Shown here piece by piece: positions 27,841-36,756 of a DNA stretch of 64,000 nt. The notes beneath the pieces were generated by a model. That model was not told the DNA's origin. It ran no database searches and saw only the letters and a list, made by a program, of their open reading frames with translations. The translations under genes were made by a program, and so were the position numbers. This DNA comes from Kitasatospora aureofaciens. GTDB taxonomy: Bacteria > Actinomycetota > Actinomycetes > Streptomycetales > Streptomycetaceae. Positions within the stretch are counted from its first letter, which is position 1, and each line of letters starts with the position of its first letter. The stretch is taken from positions 124,001 through 188,000 of the forward strand of contig NZ_JPRF03000013.1 in the NCBI RefSeq assembly GCF_001188955.3. The letters run 5' to 3'.

Positions 27841-27913
27841 CCCCGGCGCTGCCACACCCCAACGCCCCGGCGCTCGCCGCCCCGGCGCTCCGACACCCCG
27901 ACACCCCGGCGCT
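27841..27913. repeat. Dispersed CCCCGGCGCT repeats
   Basis: Four exact copies of CCCCGGCGCT at 27841, 27865, 27880 and 27904 in the non-coding gap between tesB and a TetR gene. Short and very GC-rich; may form local structure, but no function is apparent. Confidence 0.5.
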
Positions 27914-28045
27914 CCGACCGCCGCCCGAGGAGCTGCCGGGGCGCCCCGGCACGCCCCGGCAGCCCCCGGAGGAAGCCCGGTTGCCGCCGGGCGAACGGAA
28001 GGGGGCCGGTCGGCGTCATACTCCTGAGCGGCCCCGGCCCGTATC

Positions 28046-28705
28046 ATGGTGCGGGTGACCAAGGTTGACCTGTCACCACGGCCGGTGGAGGCGATGTCTC
28101 CGCGTCAGCTCGAACGCCGCGAAAGCCTGATCGCGGCCGCGCTCGCCCTGGTGAACGAGATCGGCGTCGAGCGGCTGCAGATGAAGCAGGTCTGCGAGCG
28201 GTCCGGAGTCGCCCTGGGGACGGCGTACCGATACTTCTCCTCCAAGGACCACCTCCTGGCGGCGGCGATCGCCGAGTGGCACCGGCTGCTGCTGGCGGAC
28301 CTGGTGGCCGAACTGCGGGGGCCGCGCGCCGGACTGGGGGCCACGGACCGGGCGGTGCGGTTCGTCCGGGGCGGGATGCGGGCTTACCAGCGCCAGCCCG
28401 AACTGGCCCGTCTGCGGGTGGCCGTCGCCGCCTCCACCGATCCCTTCGCCAGCGAGGCGCTGCAGGGCATGGCCCGGGCCGACAGCGCCGCCCTCCAGGC
28501 GGTGACGGCCGAGGTGCCGGCCGCCGCCAGCGAGCTGGTGCGGCACATCGTCGCGCACGCCTGGCAGGGCGAGCTGACCGCCTGGGTGACCGGCCGCACC
28601 ACGCTCGGGGACGCCCGGCGGCGGCTGGAGGACGTGGTGCGGCTGGTGCTGACCCCGTACGAGACCCACTATCCGGCCCCGTACGAGGTCCAGTCCACCG
28701 GCTGA
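28046..28705 (+). CDS. TetR family transcriptional regulator
   Basis: 219 residues. The helix-turn-helix region (about residues 27-75) contains RLQMKQVCERSGVALGTAYRYF and SSKDHLLAAAIAEW. The ahead-of-HTH segment MSPRQLERRESLIAAA recalls KstR-type regulators of lipid or sterol degradation, but no such genes are adjacent. Faces a sulfite-oxidase-like gene tail-to-tail; targets unknown. ATG 28046 is taken; a GTG four codons on and an ATG at MSPRQ are alternatives. Confidence 0.87.
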   Translation: MVRVTKVDLSPRPVEAMSPRQLERRESLIAAALALVNEIGVERLQMKQVCERSGVALGTAYRYFSSKDHLLAAAIAEWHRLLLADLVAELRGPRAGLGATDRAVRFVRGGMRAYQRQPELARLRVAVAASTDPFASEALQGMARADSAALQAVTAEVPAAASELVRHIVAHAWQGELTAWVTGRTTLGDARRRLEDVVRLVLTPYETHYPAPYEVQSTG

Positions 28706-28794
28706 GCCGGATCGGGAGGCCCGTCGGGGGCTCAGCGGGGGCTCGCCTCAGGCTCTCACCGCGAGCTCTCGTCGGGAGCTCTCGTCGGGGGCTC

Positions 28795-30054
28795 TCAGAC
28801 CACCGTCACCGGGTGCGCCACCACCGCGCCGAACAGGTAGCCCTCACGGTTGAAGGCCTCCCGTTCGGGCTGGGTGGCGCCCTGGCGGTCCGTCGCGCGG
28901 GCGCGCAGCTCGTAGCGGCCCGGCCTCTCGGGGCGCCAGACGGTGCTCCAGCGCGTCCAGTCACCGGCGCACGGCTCCTCGGCCAGCTCGGCCGTCCGCC
29001 AGCTCAGGCCGCCGTCGGTGCTCACCTCCACCTGCCGCACCGGTGCCGTGCCGGACCAGGACCGCCCGTGCAGCCGGTGCTCGCGGCCGGCCTCCAGCCG
29101 CGCGCCCTCGGCCAGTTCGAAGGCGGACTTGACCACCTGGGTGGTGAGCGCGGGCCCGCCGCCGGGCGGGTGACCCGGGCCGTACATCCGGTAGAAGACG
29201 GTGTTCCAGGGTGAGTGGAGCGGGTGGTCGGCGACCTCGATGCTGCCGACCCACTTGATCGAGGCGATGCCGACCCAGCCGGGCACCACCAGCCGCACCG
29301 GCGCGCCGTGGTCGGGGGTCAACGGCTCGTCGTTCATCTCGTACGCGAGCAGCGTGTCGTCCAGCGCCTTGGCGATCGGCAGCGGGCGGCGCACCGGGCC
29401 GTAGTCGGTGCCGTCGACGACGTAGTCCGGGTCCAGTCCGGTAGGCAGCACGTCGACCGCCGCGTCGGTCAGCCCGGCGGCCCGCAGCACCTCGGCCAGC
29501 CGGACGCCCCGCCAGCTCGCCGAGCCGATGCTGCCGAGCGTCCACGGCGTGCCGGGGGTGAGCCGGCCCTGCTGGCGGTGGAAGTAGCTGCGACCGTTGC
29601 CCGCGCACTCGATCAGCGCGTGGATGCCGGTGGCGGGCAGCGCCCGCAGGTCGTCCAGGGCGAACTCGACCGCCCGCTCCGGGGACGGGGCGCCGCGCAG
29701 GCCGCTGCCGAACAGTTTCAGCCGCCAGCCGACCGGGTCGATCAGCGGGGTGCTGGTGTGGTTGCGGACGAAGAACCGTTCCACCGGAACATGACGGCCG
29801 ACGACGGCCTCGCCGTCGGCGTCGCGCAGCGACTCCCACCGCATCTCGGCGTTGGTGTCGCGCTGGACGAACCACTGGGCGGGCAGCGGCTTGACGATTC
29901 CGGGGATGTTGACGCTTTCGGGCACGGGGCCTGGCACCTCCTCGGCGGCCGCCCGGCCCGGGGCGAACACCGGAGCGGCCGACGCGGGCACGGTGAGCGC
30001 CCCGGCGGCGGAGCGCAGCGGTATCCGGACGGCACTGTCCGGATGGCGCTCCAC
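28795..30054 (-). CDS. Sulfite oxidase-like molybdopterin enzyme
   Basis: About 419 residues. Oxidoreductase molybdopterin domain with the Mo-ligating Cys in ALIECAGNGRSYF, preceded by RFFVRNHTSTP, and followed by the dimerisation domain ending in YELRARATDRQG. No heme domain and no clear Tat signal, so it is probably a cytoplasmic or loosely exported sulfite/sulfoxide-type oxidoreductase needing a separate electron acceptor. The start is uncertain: GTG 30054 is given; GTG 29925 has GAGGAGG upstream; the 24 codons before 30054 use rare codons and look non-coding. Direct repeats of GAGCTCTCGTCGGG (28763 and 28776) lie just beyond the stop. Confidence 0.85.
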   Translation of the reverse strand: MERHPDSAVRIPLRSAAGALTVPASAAPVFAPGRAAAEEVPGPVPESVNIPGIVKPLPAQWFVQRDTNAEMRWESLRDADGEAVVGRHVPVERFFVRNHTSTPLIDPVGWRLKLFGSGLRGAPSPERAVEFALDDLRALPATGIHALIECAGNGRSYFHRQQGRLTPGTPWTLGSIGSASWRGVRLAEVLRAAGLTDAAVDVLPTGLDPDYVVDGTDYGPVRRPLPIAKALDDTLLAYEMNDEPLTPDHGAPVRLVVPGWVGIASIKWVGSIEVADHPLHSPWNTVFYRMYGPGHPPGGGPALTTQVVKSAFELAEGARLEAGREHRLHGRSWSGTAPVRQVEVSTDGGLSWRTAELAEEPCAGDWTRWSTVWRPERPGRYELRARATDRQGATQPEREAFNREGYLFGAVVAHPVTVV

Positions 30055-30270
30055 GCCCCAGCGTAGGCGCTCCGGCGCTTTCCGTGACCAGGGCGAACCC
30101 CCGGGCTCTCCACTTGACCTTCTCACCGGTGTGAATCCCTAGCGTTCCCGGTGTCGGAATCGAGCCCCGGCCCAGCCGGGCGGCCCGTACGACCAGGCCA
30201 CCGCACGGCCAGGCACCTGTACGACCAGGCCCGCCGTACGACCAGGAAACCCACGACCCGAGGAGCACCC

Positions 30271-31056
30271 GTGCCGTCCACCGTCCCCGCCCCCGCCGTC
30301 GCCCCGCTCGCCCGGATCGTCCAGGGCTCCGGCCCCGGCCTGCTGCTCGCCCACGGCGCCGGGGGCAGCGCCCGGGACAACTGGGGCCCGCTGCTGGCCG
30401 ACCTGGCCGCGCACCGCACCGTCGTCGCCCCGGACTACCCCGGCTCCGGCGACAGCCCGTACGAGCCGGGCGAACCCACCCTGGACGAGTACGCCGACCG
30501 GCTGGTGGCCGCCGCCGACGAGGAGGGCCTCGACACCTTCGACCTGGCCGGCTTCTCGCTGGGCGCCGCCGTCGCCGTCCGGATCGCCAACCGCCACCCC
30601 GGGCGGGTCCGCTCGCTGCTCCTGATCGCGGGCGTGGCCGGCGGGTCGGCGCGGCAGAGCACCCTGACCGAGCTCATGGTCGGGCTCCGCGACCGGCCCG
30701 CCGAGCTGGCCGACCTGATGCTCACCGTCGTGCTCGGCCACAGCTGGGTGGACGCCCTGCCCGCGGACCAGCTCGCGGCGCTCCGCGAGGGGCTCAGGTC
30801 CCCGCTGCCGGCCGGGTTCCCGCAGCAGTTCCGGTTGGCCGCCCGGACCGACGTCCGCGCCGAGCTGGCCTCGATCGCCGTGCCCACCCTGGTCGTCGGG
30901 GCCGCCGAGGACATGCTCGTCCAGCCGTCCCAGCACCGCCTGCTGGCCGAGGGCATCCCGGGCGCCCGCTTCGTCGAACTCCCCTCCGGACACCTGCCGA
31001 TGGTCGAGGCGCTGCCCCAACTGCGCGAAGTGGTCATGGAGTTCGTGAAGGGCTGA
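30271..31056 (+). CDS. Alpha/beta hydrolase
   Basis: 261 residues. Oxyanion segment [17 protein letters not shown], nucleophile elbow [12 protein letters not shown], acid in GAAEDMLV and His in [12 protein letters not shown] make a complete catalytic triad. GTG at 30271 has GAGGAG 8 bases upstream. Substrate unknown. Followed after 70 bases by a MerR gene in the same direction, which may share its transcript. Confidence 0.88.
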   Translation: MPSTVPAPAVAPLARIVQGSGPGLLLAHGAGGSARDNWGPLLADLAAHRTVVAPDYPGSGDSPYEPGEPTLDEYADRLVAAADEEGLDTFDLAGFSLGAAVAVRIANRHPGRVRSLLLIAGVAGGSARQSTLTELMVGLRDRPAELADLMLTVVLGHSWVDALPADQLAALREGLRSPLPAGFPQQFRLAARTDVRAELASIAVPTLVVGAAEDMLVQPSQHRLLAEGIPGARFVELPSGHLPMVEALPQLREVVMEFVKG

Positions 31057-31126
31057 GCCGGGGAACCCGAACCCGGGCACCGGCCCGAGCGGGAACAGCC
31101 CCGCGGTGGACCGCGTTGACCCGATC

Positions 31127-31498
31127 ATGCGCATCGGAGAACTCGCCCGCGTGACCGGGGTGTCCGCCCGCCTGCTCCGCTACTACGAGGAGCAGGGCCT
31201 GCTCCGGCCCGCGCGCACCGCGGCCGGCTACCGCGAGTACGGCGAGGAGGACACCGTACGGGTGTGGCAGATCCGCAGCCTGCTCGCGGCCGGTCTGCCC
31301 ACCCGGATCATCGCCGGGATCCTGCCCTGCGCCACCGGCCCGGTGCCCGCCCTGACGGCCTGTCCGAACCTGCTCGCCACCCTGCGCGACGAACTCGCCG
31401 ACCTGGACGCCCGGATCGAGGACCTCACCCGCAGCCGCCGGGTGCTCTCCCACTACCTGGCGACGGCGCACGCGCCGAGCGAGGAACAGGCGGCCTGA
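31127..31498 (+). CDS. MerR family transcriptional regulator
   Basis: 123 residues. Winged helix [29 protein letters not shown] at the N-terminus, then ILPCATGP and LTACPNL, a Cys pair common in this subgroup, and a coiled-coil dimer helix ending [13 protein letters not shown]. Start at ATG 31127 (begins MRIGEL); a GTG seven codons earlier is possible. The effector could be a metal or thiol-reactive agent given the two Cys, but this is uncertain. Confidence 0.88.
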   Translation: MRIGELARVTGVSARLLRYYEEQGLLRPARTAAGYREYGEEDTVRVWQIRSLLAAGLPTRIIAGILPCATGPVPALTACPNLLATLRDELADLDARIEDLTRSRRVLSHYLATAHAPSEEQAA

Positions 31499-31691
31499 CG
31501 GGACGCCGTACGGGACGCCGTACCGGTCGCCGTCGGCCTGGCCCTCGCCGGCCGCGGAGGGCCCCGCTGACCAGCGCATATGCCCCGCCCGCGGGTCGGG
31601 TGGGGCGTATGCGGCCAACCGACGCCCAACCCCCGTCCGGACTTCACCCGCGCGTACCGACCGTTCACACCGCCCTGGAAGCCTCCCTGTC

Positions 31692-31871
31692 ATGAACGCC
31701 AGCACTCAGGCGCCCTACCAGGAACCGCGCTTCCCGCTCCCCCAGCGCCACCGCCGCCTTCTCGCCTGCACCGCCGTCCTCGCCTCCATCGCCCTGGGCA
31801 CCCTCGGCGTCGGCGCGACCGTGGAGACCGTCCAGCACGGCCCGCTCGCCACCGCCACCGCCAGCAGGTAA
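31692..31871 (+). CDS. 59-residue single-pass membrane peptide
   Basis: ATG 31692 to TAA 31871. Begins MNASTQAPYQEPRFPLPQRH, then a basic RHRR, a hydrophobic segment (LLACTAVLASIALGTLGVGA) and a short tail ending TATASR. GC3 bias is strong throughout and a 13-bp hairpin terminator begins 44 bases after the stop, both supporting a real small gene. No recognised family. It may be a signal-anchor peptide or small exported protein. Confidence 0.6.
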   Translation: MNASTQAPYQEPRFPLPQRHRRLLACTAVLASIALGTLGVGATVETVQHGPLATATASR

Positions 31872-31914
31872 CCGCCACCTCCCGGCGCCCGGTCCGGGGT
31901 CCCGGCTAACCCCT

Positions 31915-31951
31915 GGCCCGGCTCGGCCCGCGGCCCCAGCCGAGCCGGGCC
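31915..31951. terminator. Hairpin terminator
   Basis: Perfect 13-bp arms, 31915-31927 and 31939-31951, with an 11-base loop. Placed just after the 59-residue gene. Confidence 0.7.
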
Positions 31952-32230
31952 CGGCCTCCGCCGGCACCCCGGGCGAGCACCGCCGCCTCGCGAGGGCCGA
32001 TCCGACCGTCGAGCACCTCGCCGACGACCTGTTGTACTACGCCGCTGCTGGTCGCCATGGTGGGACGGGAGCGCACCGGGCCACAGGGTCCCACTCGGCA
32101 GCCCGGCGAACCCCGTGCGGTCACGGCGCCAGCTGCACCGGCCGCGCGGGTCGGTGGTGGCGGCAGGTGCCGGGGCGGCGCGGAAGGTCGGGGCCGGGGC
32201 GGAGCGACGTGCCGGTGGCCAGGGGCGTCG
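31952..32230. other. Intergenic region
   Basis: No supported gene. A 50-codon minus-strand frame from 32055 with good GC3 runs into the hairpin at 31915-31951 and is considered doubtful. The remainder is G-rich. Confidence 0.35.
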
Positions 32231-34033
32231 CTAGGTGTGCGGGCCCTCGCGGGGCGGGGGCGGAGTCGGGGTCGTGGGGCGGGAGTGGCGGCCGGTGCCG
32301 GGGGTGGGGCGGAGGTCGGGGGCCGGGGCGTAGCGGGCGGCCGGGGGGCGGAGGAGCCAGGTGGCCCGGGGGGTCGGGGTGATCAGGCCGAGGCGGTGGA
32401 GGAGGTCGAGGGCGTCGCGGCGCAGGGCGGTGCGGTCGGCGAGGTAGCGGGCGGGGAGGTCGTGGTCGTCGGCGATGTCGCCGAGGACCCCGTCTATCAG
32501 CGCGTCGGGGATCGCTACGTCGCCGCCCGGGTCCTCACCCGGCAGCGGGCGGACCTCCTCGACCAGGCGTTCCACCAGCAGCAGGGCGGCCTGGGCGAGG
32601 GTGCCGGCACCGGGGAGGGCGAGGTCGGTGAGTTCGGCGGCCGGGTCGAGCAGGGCGACGCCCTCGGCACGCAGTTCGGCCTCCAGCCCGAGGAACTCGG
32701 CGAGCGCGGCCGGGCCGCTGAGCCGGTGCTCGCGCAGCCACTCGCGCTGGTCCTCGGGGAGGTCGGTGGTGAGGACGGCGGGCGTCTCGGCGAGGAGGCG
32801 GCGCACTGCGGTGCCGGGCTCGGCCTCGGCGGCGCGGCGGATGAGGTCGGCGGCGTCATCGGCGAGCGCGGGCGGGCCGGCCGGGACGGCGCGGGCGAGT
32901 TCGCGGTCGACGGTCAGGACGAAGGCGGTGTCGCCCGGGTCGGCGGGCAGTTCGCCGAGCACCTGCCAGTCGGCCAGTGCGGCGAGCGCCATGTCGAGGG
33001 ACGCGTCAAGGGCCGCACCGAGGGACGTGTCGAGCGCCGCCGTGCCCGTCGGCGCCCCTTCCGCCGCGAGGTCGGGTGCGGCTGCCCGCATCGCCTGGAC
33101 CAGTCTCCCGTACGGGAGTTGCTCGGGGGCGTCGACGAGCAGGGCCAGGGCGAGCGCGAGCCGGGCGTAGCCGGCCGGGGTGAACGGGGCGCCGGTGGCC
33201 GGGTGTTCGAGGCGGCGGGCGGCGCCGGGGCCGAGGCCTGCCTTGAAGAGCCGGGCGTGCCAGGGGCCGATGACGAGGCGGTAGCCGAGCAGGGTGTCGA
33301 AGCGTTCGGTGAGCCAGTCGCGGTGACGGCGGATCAGGGGGAAGCCGTCGGCGTGCGGGCCGGAGGCGGTGACCAGCGGGTGGGCGAGCAGCAGCCGGGC
33401 GGCGATGCGGCGTTCGGCGTCCGGGAGTTCCTCACCGGAACGATCCTGCACGTCACGGGGGGCATCCGGCAGTGCACGGCTGCGCTCCGGCCTGCGGTGC
33501 CTGCCGGGGCCGCCCTGCTTGGCGCCCGACCGGACGACGGGCAGTGCGGCGGCGTCTCGGCGGGCGCGGCGCAGGCCGCCGTCCGTCCGGGCCTCGCGGG
33601 CGCGCGGGACGGCGGCGTGGGCGGTCGGGCCGTGCCACCAGCTGACGGCGGGGTCGGCGGGGGCGGCGGCGGCGCCGAGGTGGCGGGCGGGGTAGAGGCC
33701 GAAGGAGGCGGTGCACAGGTCGTCCGCGGTGCCGGGGGTGGCGGCGGCGAACCAGTGGGCGAGCCGCAGCAGTCCCGGGTCGGGCGAGAGTCCTTCGGCG
33801 GAGGTCAGCGGGTCGTCAGCTCCGCTCCCGGCCACGGCCCCCACGGGGTCGGCCTCGCAGTCGCGTTCGACTTCGCCTTCGGCACCGCGCTCGACCGAGC
33901 GCTCGACCTCGCGTTCGGCTTCACGTACGGCGAGGACGGCGTCGGCGGTTCCCCGTCCTGCCCCGCCCGTGCGCCCGTCCGGTCTGCCGGCGGCCACCCG
34001 GGTGGCGCCGACCGCGTACTCCTGCTGCTCCAT
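32231..34033 (-). CDS. DUF2398 / TIGR02678-like family protein, solitary
   Basis: About 600 residues. The first 200 are low-complexity and Ala/Arg/Glu-rich. The conserved part begins RRIAARLLLAHPLVTASGPH, continues with LIRRHRDWLTERF and TGAPFTPAGYARLALALALL, and ends with a winged-helix-like DALDLLHRLGLITP; this pattern fits the TIGR02678 family, which normally sits in a four-gene cluster (TIGR02677-02680, with an SMC-like ATPase) related to plasmid-defence condensin systems. None of the other three genes is present here. ATG at 34033 chosen; no clear ribosome site. Family assignment is from memory of the pattern and not certain. Confidence 0.65.
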   Translation of the reverse strand: MEQQEYAVGATRVAAGRPDGRTGGAGRGTADAVLAVREAEREVERSVERGAEGEVERDCEADPVGAVAGSGADDPLTSAEGLSPDPGLLRLAHWFAAATPGTADDLCTASFGLYPARHLGAAAAPADPAVSWWHGPTAHAAVPRAREARTDGGLRRARRDAAALPVVRSGAKQGGPGRHRRPERSRALPDAPRDVQDRSGEELPDAERRIAARLLLAHPLVTASGPHADGFPLIRRHRDWLTERFDTLLGYRLVIGPWHARLFKAGLGPGAARRLEHPATGAPFTPAGYARLALALALLVDAPEQLPYGRLVQAMRAAAPDLAAEGAPTGTAALDTSLGAALDASLDMALAALADWQVLGELPADPGDTAFVLTVDRELARAVPAGPPALADDAADLIRRAAEAEPGTAVRRLLAETPAVLTTDLPEDQREWLREHRLSGPAALAEFLGLEAELRAEGVALLDPAAELTDLALPGAGTLAQAALLLVERLVEEVRPLPGEDPGGDVAIPDALIDGVLGDIADDHDLPARYLADRTALRRDALDLLHRLGLITPTPRATWLLRPPAARYAPAPDLRPTPGTGRHSRPTTPTPPPPREGPHT

Positions 34034-34171
34034 GTCGGGGTCAAGACTAGACGGTGGCCGGGTCACCCGCTGGCAGCAACCGTCCTCCTGAGGAAGTCTC
34101 CGCAGGAGCCCTCGAACCGGCCGCAGGCCCTCCGCTCTCCCGGCCCGGTCCGTCACGGCCCGTTCCCCGGG

Positions 34172-34193
34172 CGGGTTACGCACCGGTAACCCG
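34172..34193. promoter_or_regulatory. Inverted repeat upstream of lysoplasmalogenase
   Basis: CGGGTTAC (34172-34179) and GTAACCCG (34186-34193) form an exact 8-base inverted repeat with a 6-base spacer, about 75-95 bases before the 34268 start and just before a TAGGGT hexamer (about 34217) that could be a -10 box. Candidate operator. Confidence 0.35.
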
Positions 34194-34267
34194 GTCTTCC
34201 CCCGCCCGGTCGGCTCCCGTAGGGTCGGTTGGTCCCCCAGCCGAGCGACCTCGGAGGCATTCACCGC

Positions 34268-34984
34268 ATGAGCATCCGTACGACCACCCGCGCCGCCGGC
34301 CTCGGCGGGCGCCTGCGCTCGGCCACCGGCCTGCTCGGCGGCTTCGCGGCCACCTCGGTGGCGCACCTGGGTTCGATCCTGTCCGGGGCCTCGGTGCTGC
34401 AGAACGCCACCAAGCCGGCCCTGATGCCGCTGCTGGCCGCGCACAGCGTGTCGGCGGCGACCACCGCCGGGCGCGAGGCGCCGAAGCTGCTGGCCCCGGC
34501 GCTGCTGGCGAGCGCCGGCGGGGACGTGCTGCTGCAGCTGAAGGACGACACCGCTTTCCTGGCCGGCATGGGCTCGTTCGCGGCCGCGCACGTCTGCTAC
34601 GTCACGATGTTCGTCCAGCGCGGGGCGTTCACCGACCGCCGGCGCGCACTGGTGGTCGCGGCCGCGTACGCGACGGCCTGGGCGGGCCTGGTCGGTCAGC
34701 TCTGGCCGGACCTCGGGGAGTTGAAGGTCCCGGTGGCCGGGTACAGCCTGCTGCTCACCTCGACGGCCGTCACCTCGGCCGGGCTGGGCTGGCGAACCGG
34801 GCTGGGCGGGGCGCTGTTCCTGCTGTCCGACACGCTGATCGCCACCCAGCTGGCGAAGTGGCGCGAGCTTCCGGGGCATCAGTTCTGGATCATGGCGACG
34901 TACGTGCTGGCCCAGTACCTGCTGGCCAGCGGCATCCTCCGGCACGAGGAACGACAGGAGCTGCAGGAGCGACCTGCTTTCTGA
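34268..34984 (+). CDS. Lysoplasmalogenase-like (YhhN family) membrane protein
   Basis: 238 residues, multi-pass membrane protein with about seven or eight hydrophobic segments. NATKPALMPLLAA and later LLASAGGDVLLQL, FLAGMGSFAAAHVCY and LFLLSDTLIATQLAK are the family signature segments. Relatives hydrolyse the vinyl-ether bond of lysoplasmalogens; whether this bacterium makes such lipids is unknown. ATG 34268 has GGAGG ten bases upstream. Confidence 0.85.
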   Translation: MSIRTTTRAAGLGGRLRSATGLLGGFAATSVAHLGSILSGASVLQNATKPALMPLLAAHSVSAATTAGREAPKLLAPALLASAGGDVLLQLKDDTAFLAGMGSFAAAHVCYVTMFVQRGAFTDRRRALVVAAAYATAWAGLVGQLWPDLGELKVPVAGYSLLLTSTAVTSAGLGWRTGLGGALFLLSDTLIATQLAKWRELPGHQFWIMATYVLAQYLLASGILRHEERQELQERPAF

Positions 34985-34993
34985 CGCGTCGAG

Positions 34994-35025
34994 GCGCCGC
35001 CGGTCCCGTCAGGATCCGGCGGCGC
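34994..35025. terminator. Bidirectional hairpin terminator
   Basis: GCGCCGCCGG (34994-35003) pairs with CCGGCGGCGC (35016-35025) between two converging genes. Confidence 0.65.
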
Positions 35026-35057
35026 GTCGCGCGGGCGCGATGGGGACGGGGCCGCCG

Positions 35058-35645
35058 TCAGGCACTGCGCCTCCGAAGCAGCCAGAAGCCGCCGAGGCCG
35101 CCCGCGACCAGGGCCAGCCCTCCGGCCAGTTCCGCGGGGTCCGCCGCGACCGAGCCGCCGAGGCCGGTCTTCACCGCGCCGTGCGGGGCGACCTGCTGGC
35201 TGCCGACGCCGGACTGGCCGAGCGAGCCGGCCCACTCCCCGGCCGCCTTGCCCCAGTCGCCGAGGCCCTTGTCGGGGCCGGAGGCAGCGACGGTGGTGAC
35301 GGTGACACCGGTGGAGAAGGCGGCGCCGTCCGGGCAGGTGCCGTCGACCTTGCTGTTGCCGTTGTGCTGGGAGGCCAGCCGGGCGGAGCCCGTGTGCTTG
35401 CCGTCGGACCCCAGGGTGAGGGTCGCGGGGCCGCCCTCGAAGGCGGCGGAGTGGGCGGTGACGGTCTTGGCGTCGGGCCTGTCCGACTTCTCGCAGGAGA
35501 CCGTGACCGTCACGGTCTGGCCCGGTGCGGCCTGGGACGGGCTGACCGAGGCCGCGCCGTCCCTGGCTGCCGCGAGGGGGGCCGTCAGACCGGTCAGCAC
35601 CGTCGCGCCGATCAGGGCGGCGGCGGCCGTACGCATGGGGCGCAT
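35058..35645 (-). CDS. Secreted, C-terminally anchored protein
   Basis: 195 residues, unknown function. Signal peptide (MRPMRTAAAALIGATVLTGLTAPLAAA), an Ig-like or beta-sandwich domain with PGQTVTVTVSCEK and a second Cys in DGTCPDG, a Gly-rich linker, and a C-terminal hydrophobic segment (ELAGGLALVAGGLGGFWLL) ending RRRSA. This is the layout of cell-envelope proteins, but no LPXTG sortase motif was found. GGAGG lies six bases before the ATG. Confidence 0.78.
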   Translation of the reverse strand: MRPMRTAAAALIGATVLTGLTAPLAAARDGAASVSPSQAAPGQTVTVTVSCEKSDRPDAKTVTAHSAAFEGGPATLTLGSDGKHTGSARLASQHNGNSKVDGTCPDGAAFSTGVTVTTVAASGPDKGLGDWGKAAGEWAGSLGQSGVGSQQVAPHGAVKTGLGGSVAADPAELAGGLALVAGGLGGFWLLRRRSA

Positions 35646-35818
35646 GCCGAACCTCCGGGATTCTCGGGCGCAGCCGGGGACTCCCATGTCCACGTGGTGT
35701 TTCAACTGCACCCGGTCATTCACCGACGGTAGGCAGGGGCTCCGGGGGCGGCCACCGCTCAGGTCCGTTCGAGCGACGGCCCGTCACTTAGTGTGACCAG
35801 GGGTGGAGCCCTGTTGCC

Positions 35819-36622
35819 TCAGACGTCCAGGTCCACCACGACCGGGGCGTGGTCCGAGGTGCCCTTGCCCTTGCGGGCCTCGCGGTCCACGTAACTGTCG
35901 GTGACGGCGTCGACGAAGGGCTTGTTGCCGTAGGTGAGGTCGATCCGCATGCCCCGGTTCTTCGGGAAGGCCAGCTGACGGTAGTCCCAGTAGGTGTACG
36001 GGCGGTCGTACTTCAGCGGGCGCGGCACCACGTCGTGCAGACCGATCTCGCCGAGGGCCTCCAGCGCGGCGCGCTCGACCGGGGTGACGTGCGTGAGGCC
36101 CTCGAAGGCGGCGACGTCGAAGACGTCCTCGTCGGTGGGGGCGATGTTGAAGTCGCCGAGGACGGCGAAGGGGCGCGGACCGGCCGCGTCGGCGGCGGCG
36201 GCCTTGCGCAGCGCCTCGAGCCACTCCAGCTTGTAGCGGTAGTGGGCGTGGTCGACCTCGCGGCCGTTGGGCACGTAGACCGACCAGACCCGGACCGGGC
36301 CGCAGGTGGCGGCGATGGCCCGCGGCTCGACGTCGGGCAGCAGGGCGCCGTCGGCCAGGTAGCCGGGCTGGCCGGGCAGGTCGCGCACGACGTCCTCCAG
36401 GCCGAGCCGGGAGACGATCGCGACGCCGTTCCACCGGCCGGTGCCGTGCGCGGCCGTCTCGTAGCCGAGCTCCCGGACCTGCTCGTACGGGAAGGCGTCG
36501 GCCGCGCACTTGAGCTCCTGGAGGCAGAGCACGTCGGGCCTGGCGCTCTCCAGCCACTCCAGGAGCTTGGGCAGCCGCGCGGTGACGGAGTTGATGTTCC
36601 AGGTGGCGATGCGGACGGTCAC
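35819..36622 (-). CDS. xthA: Exodeoxyribonuclease III
   Basis: 267-residue AP endonuclease/3'-5' exonuclease of base-excision repair. TWNINSVTARL, the metal Glu in CLQELK, WSVYVPNG, LGDFNIAPTDED and the C-terminal GTSDHAPVVVD with the catalytic Asp-His are all intact. GTG start. Normal length. Divided from the downstream ggt gene by a hairpin, so probably its own unit. Confidence 0.95.
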   Translation of the reverse strand: MTVRIATWNINSVTARLPKLLEWLESARPDVLCLQELKCAADAFPYEQVRELGYETAAHGTGRWNGVAIVSRLGLEDVVRDLPGQPGYLADGALLPDVEPRAIAATCGPVRVWSVYVPNGREVDHAHYRYKLEWLEALRKAAAADAAGPRPFAVLGDFNIAPTDEDVFDVAAFEGLTHVTPVERAALEALGEIGLHDVVPRPLKYDRPYTYWDYRQLAFPKNRGMRIDLTYGNKPFVDAVTDSYVDREARKGKGTSDHAPVVVDLDV

Positions 36623-36660
36623 GGCGGGCGGCCTTCCCGGTGGTTCGGTCGGTACGGACG

Positions 36661-36693
36661 GGGGTGGGCCCGCCCCGGAGGGAGGCCCACCCC
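36661..36693. terminator. Hairpin terminator after ggt
   Basis: GGGGTGGGCC (36661-36670) pairs exactly with GGCCCACCCC (36684-36693), beyond the stop of the minus-strand ggt gene. Confidence 0.65.
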
Positions 36694-36756
36694 GAACATA
36701 CCGCCCGGCGCCGACAACCCGGCCCGGTCAGCCTCCGGGACGGGCGCCCGCCCGGG

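Noticed and set aside
30055..30126. Longer start for the sulfite-oxidase-like gene
   Set aside because: The 24 extra codons use AGA, AGG, TCA, AGT and GGA, unlike the rest of the gene, and there is no ribosome site.
31906..32055. 50-codon minus-strand frame with good GC3 (starts MATSSGVVQQ)
   Set aside because: Its end is formed by a 13-bp terminator hairpin belonging to the 59-residue gene; no further support.
32231..34033. Complete Wadjet-like defence system
   Set aside because: Only one of four expected genes was found; no SMC-like ATPase or nuclease gene within 10 kb on either side.
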